The notes under the pieces are model-generated. The model was not told the DNA's origin, did not search any database, and saw only the letters and a program-made list of their open reading frames with translations. 7,493 bases of DNA from Candidatus Omnitrophota bacterium (lineage in GTDB: Bacteria > Omnitrophota > Omnitrophia > Omnitrophales > Aquincolibacteriaceae), in assembly GCA_023246995.1 (NCBI GenBank), contig JAHFHI010000057.1, positions 1-7,493 on the forward strand. Reading direction: 5' to 3'. The position numbers and the translations under genes were made by a program. This document shows, one piece after another, positions 1 through 6,178 of the stretch; position 1 is the first letter of the stretch; each line of letters opens with the position of its first letter.

Positions 1-1443
1 GGGAAACGCCGCTTCCAACTCGTCTAGAATCCGGAGAATAAGATCCTTTTGGTGGCCCCGCATGACCGCATCCTCGAAAAAAACAGCCCAGGGTTTAATG
101 CGCTCCTCGAGCATCCGGACCTGCTTCTTATCTTCCTCATAGCGCATAATTTTTTGCTCAAGAGCCTGATCGAGGGCCTTGGTTTTTCGCGTCTCAAAAA
201 CCGAACCCAGTATCTGAAGAAAGAGGACCAGACCCAAAAGGGCCGTGTAAAGGAAAAAATTCATTTTAAGCGACGAACGGCTCCGGATTTTTCGCTCCTC
301 CTGGGGAATCAGGTTTAGAGACGGCGGGCCTTCGGTATGTGCGAGACAGGCTGCCTGGAAGAAAACCCGCGGGGATTTGAGCTCGGAGATAATTTCCGGC
401 GGCATTTCGTAACCCGGCAGCTGAAGGGCGGATGAAAAAAACGCGTCAAGCCCGCGCAGCCTCGCGAGTCCGCCCAGGAGCAAAAGGCCGTCAAAGGCCT
501 GCGCGCCAAGTTCCTGCTGGTAGAGCGTGAGCGTCCTCTTTAATTCACGCGCGAGATCCTCGATTTTGGATTCGAGCGCCGTCTTAAGCCTGGCATTTTC
601 GAGCCCCTGTTCCTGCATGATTTTTTCCACTTCATGCGCGGCCATACCGAGGTTCTGGCTTGCGGCCTGCACCAGCTTGAAACCGCCGAAAGTGACCGTC
701 CTCGACCAAAAACCGGTTTTGGTGATGGCAATCACATCCGTCGTGTGCGCCCCGAGATCAAGCACGAGAAGCGTCTGGCCCGGGGCCATTTTGGCGCGCA
801 AGTATTGATAGATCACCGCGGGCCCGACATCCACCCGGTCAATCGTAAGATTCATCTCACCGGCCATGTGGAAAAGGTCCTTGACGACCTGCTTGCGAAC
901 CGCAGCCAGAACAACCCCGCGGGAAACCCGCGACGTCTCGGGCAGCGGAAGGTAGCCCCACACGAGTTCCGCCACCGGCATCGGGATTTTGTCCTTGACC
1001 TCAAACTCAACGGCGCGATGAAGAAGCCGGCTTGAAATCACGGGAAGGTTTGTTCGCTGGATGAAGGTAAGGGATGATGGAAGCGTCAGCGAAAGGCGCA
1101 GCGGCTCGCGTCGCATCTCGGGAACAAAAAAATCCTCAAGGATCTGCTTCAGAAAAGCCGAACGGCGGGAATCCGCTTCGGTGTAATCAAAACGCTCCCC
1201 GTAGGAGATCTGCTCGCAGGCTGTCAGCTCAAGACGCCCCAGACGCTTGACATAGGAAATGATCTTGACTGAATGCGACCCGATATCGAGAGCAAAGCGT
1301 CTTACCGGGTAGCCGAAAAGCTCCCGGATCTGGGTTTTGATTTCCTCCCAAAATCGGGCAGACTCCTTAGAAAACGTAGGCGCGATCAGGCGCAAAGCAT
1401 GCGCTTTCGGAGAGCTGGGAAAAAGCACCTGCCGGAACTTCAT
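1..1443 (-). CDS. gspL: GspL-like T2SS protein: PilM actin-fold domain fused to a PilN-like membrane segment (3' end off the left edge)
   Basis: An open frame runs from an ATG at 1443 to the left edge without a stop, giving 481 residues of an incomplete protein. By family knowledge it is the cytoplasmic-to-periplasmic adaptor linking the secretion ATPase GspE to the platform. Residues 1-370 look like PilM. The phosphate-binding motif LDIGSHSVKI is at 52-61, the second nucleotide motif VLDLGAHTTDV at 227-237 and the adenosine-type motif LLGGLARLRGL at 322-332. A PilN-style sequence LNLIPQEER follows at 376-384, then one hydrophobic segment (about 394-415) and a charged, probably coiled-coil stretch (about 416-452). 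The start lies 3 nt after the gspK stop, with GGAGGG (1454-1459) 10 nt upstream. Classical GspL is itself a PilM-like plus PilN-like fusion, and the pseudopilin neighbours favour GspL over pilus PilM. The fold assignment is firm; the symbol is by role and context. Confidence 0.86.
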   Translation of the reverse strand, partial: MKFRQVLFPSSPKAHALRLIAPTFSKESARFWEEIKTQIRELFGYPVRRFALDIGSHSVKIISYVKRLGRLELTACEQISYGERFDYTEADSRRSAFLKQILEDFFVPEMRREPLRLSLTLPSSLTFIQRTNLPVISSRLLHRAVEFEVKDKIPMPVAELVWGYLPLPETSRVSRGVVLAAVRKQVVKDLFHMAGEMNLTIDRVDVGPAVIYQYLRAKMAPGQTLLVLDLGAHTTDVIAITKTGFWSRTVTFGGFKLVQAASQNLGMAAHEVEKIMQEQGLENARLKTALESKIEDLARELKRTLTLYQQELGAQAFDGLLLLGGLARLRGLDAFFSSALQLPGYEMPPEIISELKSPRVFFQAACLAHTEGPPSLNLIPQEERKIRSRSSLKMNFFLYTALLGLVLFLQILGSVFETRKTKALDQALEQKIMRYEEDKKQVRMLEERIKPWAVFFEDAVMRGHQKDLILRILDELEAAFP

Positions 1444-1446
1444 GGC

Positions 1447-4400
1447 TTAATCGCCCTCCACAGCCTCCCGCATATAGACCCTGTCGACAGGCCTCATGTA
1501 GGTCACGGTGACTTCCTCGAGAAGAGGAGGGTCCATATTGACGTTGATGCTGTTATAAGTGTTGACGTAAAAATCTGCGCGATAACGCGCGTACCGGGTG
1601 GCGTCGAAGCTTGAACCGAGAAGGGCCCGGCCGCCGCGGGCATTACTGGCCGTAAGTGACGTTGCGGCTGAAGGGTTCGCGCCGGCCCCTGTCCCAAAAC
1701 TCAAATCCACGCCGCTGAATTGGTAGCCCGAGACCGAATTGCCGCCGCTATCCGTCCATGTCCCGGAAGGAAGTTTAGACCAGCTGATCACGCCCCAAGT
1801 GACATTCTCCCCGGCGTCCAGGTTCCGGGAAGTAAAAGGCGTGGTCTGGGCGCCGGACTGATCCGGAATCGCCGGAAAAATACGGATACTGTCGATCGCG
1901 CGCGGATAGGCGGCCTCATTGCCAAGCGACCGGTAGCCGAGCGTCACGTTGTTATTCAGGGCATTATCGCATAAACCCAAGTAAGCCATTCCTCCCGTAC
2001 TCCCTCCCGGCAGTTGAAACCAAAACATATAATCAAGCGCTGAAAAACTCGGCCGGCTGTTGACCGCGAGCCACTCATAACCGGCCGTATTGTATCCCAA
2101 ACCCGGGCCCCCCGGATTAAAATTCACATGGCCCCGGCCGTTTAGAAAGCGAAACTGAACATGGCGCTTATAATTGGGCTTGTTCGAAGTCCCGTTCGGC
2201 CCCGGACCGAATTGCTCGGTGTAAAACGGCCGGTCGGCCCCGGTGCCGTCGGTCCTTCTAAAAAAAGGCTGTCCCACCCAGTAACTGTGCGGCCCGTCGT
2301 TATTGGCGCTGCTGGCCACCGTCCCCGTGCAGTTTTTATCCTCGGCCCGCAGGGTGGTGTCCACGCAAGTTGTCGTAAGCGGTCCGTCCGGACTTTCAGA
2401 GCCCGGATAGTCGGCGCTAAAATTAGTCGTGTCTGTTCCAGGAAATACGGCCGGATCGGCGTAATCCTCAACACTATTTTTCCAACTCCCGTCCGAGGGG
2501 TCGATCCCCCCGGCTAATCCCGCGATCCGGTCCATGGGGCCGCGATTGGCGTGCTCGCGGAAGCGCCAGTAAAAATAGCGGTAGTTATAGGCCGAGTCCG
2601 GGCTGGCGGCCGAGCCGGTTCCGACCAGATCCGCTGCCGGAATGCTAAGAAAAGCCGAAGCGTCAAAAAACGGGATGTAGGGGTCGGTCGTCATATCATC
2701 GGTGCTCGTGATGGCAAGCTCCCGGTCCCCGTCCCCGTCGATATCGCTAAGCGCAAGCGTGGTTTCCGCGTTTCTCGCCTTCCAGCCGCCAAAGCCGGTG
2801 CTCGACGAAAAATCATCCGCCAGGTCATCAAAATTGGCCCAGTATCCGATCTTCACGGCGTTATGAATGGTGTGGTAGTTGCGCCGGTAAGGGCTTGTCC
2901 GGCTGAATTCCTCGTTCACATTATTGTCCGCGTTGCTCGGACCCACGGGGTAGGAATCGCGCAGGCTGATCTGCCCGGCCGAGAAAGAACCTTGGCTGAA
3001 ATCCCGCACCAGCGTATCGTGAAAAAAATCATAGAGCCGGAACCGTCCTGTCAGGGTCTTCTGACTTTCAATCCCGCCGACATTATTACGGACAATCCCC
3101 GTCGAGCGGATCTCGTAAAAACTGCCGGCTTTGTAGCCGAGCTGCGCCGATGCGATGCTCTGGGTCTGCTCCCCCATGTCCACATCCGGATCCGTGTGAT
3201 CATTGGCGCTTCCGGGTCTCAAGCGAAAGCCCTCATTCCAGAGCAGGATAAAAACCGGGATGGAATTGTTACACCAATATTCGATTTCAATCGGCTGCCA
3301 GCCGGATGAAAAATCATTCAAGCTCGTGGAAAACTGAAAGTAATCCGTGGAGGAATAGCCGGGAGCCCCGTTATGGGCGCTATTCCAAAAATCATTGGTC
3401 CGCACCAGGGCCTGCCCCCCGATTTTCATGCGCGCGCCGCCCGTGGCGATCACGCGGAATGTCATAGGCGCTCCCTGCCCGCTCGTAAAACGGTCCTCGG
3501 GCACAAAAATAAAGCCTTCCCACCGGACTCCGAAAGTAAGCTGCGTGGTGGTGACAACCGGGTTTCCCGGAGAAGCATCGTTTGTCAAAACTCCTTGCCG
3601 TGTAAGTGTGATGGGGCGGGGATTCACCGACGCTGCGGTAAAAGAAGCCGGCGTGACCTGGGTGCCCTCGAAATCCGTGGCGTTATACATATAAAAGGCG
3701 AAACTTCCGCCGCGCTTAAATCCCCCGGCCCCTTTTTCGATGACACTCCCGGCGTAGCTGTTGTAATCAAACTGCGCATTGCTCGGAGTCCCCGTAATGT
3801 TGTTGTAATAATGCGCGATCAAGCCGCCCCCGACCACGGTGTCGGGAGTCGTCACCGTGACAAAATCTTTCAGGCGGTTATAAATCGCGTTCGTCATCCC
3901 GGGAACCGCTTTTAACTCTTCGATCGAATGAAACCGGCCCCCAAGCTCGTTATTGCGATAGCTGATGATGGCATCCACAATGCCGCCCGAGACAAGAGAA
4001 TCCGCGCCGATATTGATCTCGTTTATTTCCGGGAAGCGCGCCAGTGCGTATCGAAGCGCGTTATTGGCCCGGGTGCTGTTAAGCGCCACGTCGGGGCTTG
4101 AGAGGTTAAGGTCAATGCCGCGGCCCAAATCACGCACCACGGTAAAAAAACCCTCCTGTGCGCCTCCGATATTTTGGGTCTCGTCGGCTTCGTCGATCTG
4201 GCCGTCGCCGTCCTGGTCGAGCCCGTCCCGGCGCGTTGAATAATTCTGATCAAGAACTCCCCGGGGCGTGAGTTCGTCGACATCCTCGGCCCAGCTTCCG
4301 TTTCCGTTGCCGTCAACGCGCAGCTGAACAAGCGGCATACGGGTGACGTCGCGGCGAATACGCGCGATCGTGCCGTCGATCCCGGACTCCGCCAGATACC

Positions 4401-4557
4401 GGGCCCGGCTTCCGTAAAAGTAGTCTTTGCTCAAGACGGAAGCGTAGCGCCCGGCCAGGGGCAGGTACATGACATAAGACCCCACGATTCCCAAAATGAT
4501 CACGGCGAAAATGAGGGCGAATCCTTTTTCCGAATGTTTTAGAGTCCGTCGCGTCAT
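1447..4557 (-). CDS. gspK: Giant GspK-like minor pseudopilin with a PA14-like domain and a long C-terminal extension
   Basis: This 1036-residue protein is the probable tip pseudopilin. It has a class III signal: KG at 11-12, cleavage before F13, then a hydrophobic helix to about residue 35. Mature position +5 is Phe (F17) rather than Glu, a GspK hallmark. YLAESGID (54-61) matches the family's helix after the membrane segment. FHSIEELKAVPGM (209-221) matches the helix-hairpin-like GspK segment, which ends near DFVTVTT (231-237). An EF-hand-like loop lies at 114-125 (D114, D116, D118, D122, D125), in keeping with the calcium sites of known GspK. A PA14-like domain covers about 244-442. Residues 450-1036 are unassigned, with DIDGDGDRE at 605-613 and cysteines at 731, 743 and 863. 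The start lies 9 nt after gspJ with no good Shine-Dalgarno. Normal GspK has about 300-330 residues. The GspK identity of the N-terminus and the PA14 call are well supported; the rest has no clear family. Confidence 0.9.
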   Translation of the reverse strand: MTRRTLKHSEKGFALIFAVIILGIVGSYVMYLPLAGRYASVLSKDYFYGSRARYLAESGIDGTIARIRRDVTRMPLVQLRVDGNGNGSWAEDVDELTPRGVLDQNYSTRRDGLDQDGDGQIDEADETQNIGGAQEGFFTVVRDLGRGIDLNLSSPDVALNSTRANNALRYALARFPEINEINIGADSLVSGGIVDAIISYRNNELGGRFHSIEELKAVPGMTNAIYNRLKDFVTVTTPDTVVGGGLIAHYYNNITGTPSNAQFDYNSYAGSVIEKGAGGFKRGGSFAFYMYNATDFEGTQVTPASFTAASVNPRPITLTRQGVLTNDASPGNPVVTTTQLTFGVRWEGFIFVPEDRFTSGQGAPMTFRVIATGGARMKIGGQALVRTNDFWNSAHNGAPGYSSTDYFQFSTSLNDFSSGWQPIEIEYWCNNSIPVFILLWNEGFRLRPGSANDHTDPDVDMGEQTQSIASAQLGYKAGSFYEIRSTGIVRNNVGGIESQKTLTGRFRLYDFFHDTLVRDFSQGSFSAGQISLRDSYPVGPSNADNNVNEEFSRTSPYRRNYHTIHNAVKIGYWANFDDLADDFSSSTGFGGWKARNAETTLALSDIDGDGDRELAITSTDDMTTDPYIPFFDASAFLSIPAADLVGTGSAASPDSAYNYRYFYWRFREHANRGPMDRIAGLAGGIDPSDGSWKNSVEDYADPAVFPGTDTTNFSADYPGSESPDGPLTTTCVDTTLRAEDKNCTGTVASSANNDGPHSYWVGQPFFRRTDGTGADRPFYTEQFGPGPNGTSNKPNYKRHVQFRFLNGRGHVNFNPGGPGLGYNTAGYEWLAVNSRPSFSALDYMFWFQLPGGSTGGMAYLGLCDNALNNNVTLGYRSLGNEAAYPRAIDSIRIFPAIPDQSGAQTTPFTSRNLDAGENVTWGVISWSKLPSGTWTDSGGNSVSGYQFSGVDLSFGTGAGANPSAATSLTASNARGGRALLGSSFDATRYARYRADFYVNTYNSINVNMDPPLLEEVTVTYMRPVDRVYMREAVEGD
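1454..1459 (-). promoter_or_regulatory. Shine-Dalgarno site for gspL
   Basis: GGAGGG on the minus strand lies in the last codons of gspK, 10 nt before the ATG at 1443. The gspK stop codon falls between the site and the start, so ribosomes finishing gspK can restart directly on gspL. Confidence 0.65.
3232..3828 (-). other. PA14-like domain within GspK (residues about 244-442)
   Basis: The region opens with GLIAHYYNN (245-253), the usual 'G-L-x-x-x-Y-Y' entry of PA14 domains. FGVRWEGFIFVPE (342-354) matches the 'vRWeGyl.p' core strand. FRVIATGGARMKIGG (367-381) corresponds to the 'F.v..ddG.rl.idg' strand pair. It closes with WQPIEIEYWCN (420-430) and PVFILLWN (434-441), matching 'y.i.ieYy' and 'l.lsW'. 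PA14 is a beta-sandwich found in adhesins, glycosidases and toxins, often binding carbohydrate. The paired acidic residues that bind calcium in PA14 lectins appear as Thr-Gly-Gly (372-374) here, so lectin activity of that type is doubtful. The call rests on motif matching by eye. Confidence 0.78.
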
Positions 4558-4566
4558 GACTTTTTT

Positions 4567-5259
4567 TCAGTCCAGCGGAAACATCACGGTCTGGGTAAAA
4601 CTCCTTTCTTTACTGTCCGGCGGCTGCACGGTCACGGTCATCCGGACCGCGCGGGGCAGCTTTCCCTCGGTTGCCGCGTTATATGCATCCGGGCTCGAAC
4701 TGGCGAGGCTGGTCTGAAAGTTGTCTCCGGCATTTTCCATATATTCGACATTGAAGGATGTTGCGTTCACCGCAAGCGGTTCAAAAGTTTCCTGCCCGGT
4801 CAGGTTAAGCGGCGGAATCCCGGCGCTTGTCATGGCACGGAAAGCCCTTGAAAGCCTTCCCACACCGTTCACCGTTTCAAACCGGTAATTGATGCTGGTC
4901 ATATCCCCGCGCCCTGCGGCTTCCGGGCTCGTAAAAACAATAAAGCGAAGCTGGTCGGCCGGCCTGCCGGAAGAGGTCTGGTCAATCCCGATAAAGTTCA
5001 CGCCGGCAATCGCATTCCCTGTGGCCGGGTCGCGGTCAATTGCGCCGAGCAGGTCCCGGCGCAGCATTTCAAAGGCAAGACTCACCCCGCGAACGATCTC
5101 ATGCTCCCTGCGGGCGTTGCGATAGGCCCTCATCCCGGAGTCCGCCATCACCGCCAGAAGCCCCGCCAGGATCGACATCACGCCAAAAACCATCAGGAGC
5201 TCGATCAGCGTAAAACCCCGTGATCGATGGCCTGTTTTTTTTCTTTTTATGAGTCGCAT
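4567..5259 (-). CDS. gspJ: GspJ-like minor pseudopilin
   Basis: This 230-residue protein has a basic leader (MRLIKRKKTGHRSRG), a cleavage site between G15 and F16, the motif GFTLIELL and Glu20 at mature +5, followed by a hydrophobic helix to about 38. The segment LAFEMLRRDLLGA (61-73) is the 'l..dlrra' helix common in GspJ. DQLRFIVFTS (102-111), the INYRFE strand (123-128) and LPRAVRMTVTV (201-211) fit the GspJ/PulJ beta fold. In known systems GspJ sits in the tip complex with GspI and GspK. The mature length of about 215 is slightly above the usual 180-200. It lies 35 nt downstream of gspI and 9 nt upstream of gspK. The only purine-rich element before the start is AAGG about 15 nt upstream, so initiation looks weak or coupled. 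The J assignment rests on order, length and motifs. Confidence 0.92.
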   Translation of the reverse strand: MRLIKRKKTGHRSRGFTLIELLMVFGVMSILAGLLAVMADSGMRAYRNARREHEIVRGVSLAFEMLRRDLLGAIDRDPATGNAIAGVNFIGIDQTSSGRPADQLRFIVFTSPEAAGRGDMTSINYRFETVNGVGRLSRAFRAMTSAGIPPLNLTGQETFEPLAVNATSFNVEYMENAGDNFQTSLASSSPDAYNAATEGKLPRAVRMTVTVQPPDSKERSFTQTVMFPLD

Positions 5260-5274
5260 CGTCAGTTTTCTAAA

Positions 5275-5300
5275 CCTTATCGGAATTAAATAATTTAAGG
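5275..5300. repeat. AT-rich inverted repeats in the gspI-gspJ gap
   Basis: The widest gap of the operon holds a perfect 6-bp inverted repeat with a 1-nt centre (TTAAAT-A-ATTTAA, 5286-5298). It is nested at the edge of a wider CCTTA/TAAGG pair (5275-5279 with 5296-5300). It begins at the gspI stop codon. There is no GC stem or U-tract of an intrinsic terminator. It could be an internal promoter element, an mRNA processing site, or chance in an AT-rich spacer. Confidence 0.35.
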
Positions 5301-5735
5301 CCGTGAGATCCGGGTCCGGAAGGTCATGTCCTTGAAAGCCCCGGGAATCCGGACCGTGATTGCAATTTCCCGAAGCATGGAATTTCCGCTTTTGTCCGCG
5401 TAGTCATTGGCACCGTCGCCGTTTAAATCCTCGCTCACATTGGAAATGGCGGCAGTGCCTTCGTAGGGCGCCGGAAAATCGGTGATCCGTCCGGAACTCG
5501 AAGATGCCATGGAAGCCACCGTACCCGCCGTGGGCAGATTATTAAAACCATAGGCTTTCACTTCCTCAAGAAAGTTGCTGGCAAGCAGCGCGGCGCGCAT
5601 CTTGACACTGGCCATCCGCATATTGGCGAGACCGGATTGAAAAAGCCCGAAGATGCCGAGAATCCCGACCAGGATCACGGCCATGGCAAAAAGCGTTTCA
5701 AGCAAAGAAAAACCTTTCTCGGCGCGCCGATTCAT
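5295..5735 (-). CDS. gspI: GspI-like minor pseudopilin
   Basis: This 146-residue protein has a short leader ending in KG (7-8), cleavage before F9, and FSLLETLFAM with Glu13 at mature +5. The SLLE motif followed by VILVGILGIFGLFQSGL is typical of GspI/PilV. An N-terminal helix then carries MRAALLASNFLEEVKA (46-61), the conserved GspI 'A..lA.n.lee.k' segment. Near the C-terminus is a calcium-type loop at 103-114 (D103, N105, D107, D111, D114), then beta strands (REIAITVRI, 122-130). In known systems GspI nucleates the tip complex with GspJ and GspK. The start overlaps the gspH stop as ATGA and has GGAGG 4 nt upstream, so translational coupling is likely. Length is slightly above the usual 120-130. 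Confidence 0.93.
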   Translation of the reverse strand: MNRRAEKGFSLLETLFAMAVILVGILGIFGLFQSGLANMRMASVKMRAALLASNFLEEVKAYGFNNLPTAGTVASMASSSSGRITDFPAPYEGTAAISNVSEDLNGDGANDYADKSGNSMLREIAITVRIPGAFKDMTFRTRISRP

Positions 5736-6178
5736 ACAGCCTCCGCCCTTCCGCTGTGCGGATGAATCGTCAGGGTCAGGGTGCGTCCGCTTGGCGTGAA
5801 GGTAAACGTATAATTGACAGAGGTGACCGGGCTAAGCGCGCCCGTTCCGGTAAAAATCACCTGCCCTGGCCCGGCTACCGTGATCCCGCTTTCAATACGG
5901 ACATTATCGCTCACTCTCGTGCCGCCGGCCGTTTCGACCCAAAAAATCCGGTTTGTGGAATCGTAGCGAAGATACCTGGGCTGCCCGCTGTAGACCGCCA
6001 TGCTGCGGGCATTTTCCACGAGCATCGCGGCCTCATCGCGTGAAGCGCGAAGCACCTGGCCCGAACGAAAACCGGACATCCCGAAAGCGCCCACGCTGGC
6101 CAAAAGAGCCACGATGGTGAGAACGATCAAAAGTTCGAAAAGGGAGAATCCCCGGGCCCTAAAAATTTCCAATGTCAT
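5732..6178 (-). CDS. gspH: GspH-like minor pseudopilin
   Basis: From the preferred start the protein has 148 residues: leader MTLEIFRARG, cleavage between G10 and F11, then FSLFELLIVLTIVALLA with Glu15 at mature +5. The segment RASRDEAAMLVENARSMAVYSGQPRYLRYD is split into a GspH-type helix ('l...A..l....r.aAv') and a first strand. The tail is beta-rich, with TFTFTPSGRTLTLTI (the FTPSGR motif is common in GspH/FimT). GspH links the pseudopilus shaft to the tip complex. A longer reading from the ATG at 6217 adds 13 residues. The ATG at 6178 is preferred because it gives a normal short leader and has GGGAGG just upstream (2 nt spacing, rather close), while 6217 has no Shine-Dalgarno. With the 6178 start it overlaps gspG by 20 nt (59 nt with the longer one). 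Confidence 0.9.
   Translation of the reverse strand: MTLEIFRARGFSLFELLIVLTIVALLASVGAFGMSGFRSGQVLRASRDEAAMLVENARSMAVYSGQPRYLRYDSTNRIFWVETAGGTRVSDNVRIESGITVAGPGQVIFTGTGALSPVTSVNYTFTFTPSGRTLTLTIHPHSGRAEAV
5740..5744 (-). promoter_or_regulatory. Shine-Dalgarno site for gspI
   Basis: GGAGG on the minus strand sits inside the end of gspH, 4 nt before the gspI ATG that overlaps the gspH TGA. This is the best-formed site in the window and supports the chosen gspI start. Confidence 0.7.

Noticed and set aside
634..1035. Open frame of 133 codons on the plus strand, plus smaller ones at 49-318 and 1273-1614
   Set aside because: Antisense to the continuous PilM-like frame; no coherent protein features.
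1..1443. Type IV pilus operon (pilM, pilN) instead of T2SS
   Set aside because: The neighbours are GspF followed by G-H-I-J-K in canonical T2SS order, and the GspG C-terminal motif is of the secretion type. The PilM-like domain is fused as in GspL.
2719..2745. Short tandem repeat of GTCCCC in the plus strand near here
   Set aside because: It is the codon pattern of the Asp-Gly-Asp-Gly loop in GspK, only two to three units, not an independent DNA repeat.
2551..3309. Open frame of 252 codons on the plus strand
   Set aside because: It lies fully antisense to gspK, whose frame matches GspK and PA14 motifs. The product is rich in Arg, Val and Ile with no recognisable motif, typical of a shadow frame in GC-rich DNA.
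3373..3915. Open frame of 180 codons on the plus strand
   Set aside because: Antisense to the GspK PA14-like segment; the Arg/His/Pro-rich product has no family signature and no ribosome site was seen.
4561..4567. A7 run as a programmed frameshift joining gspJ and gspK
   Set aside because: The gspJ stop codon precedes the run, so slippage there could not extend gspJ, and gspK has its own ATG and prepilin leader.
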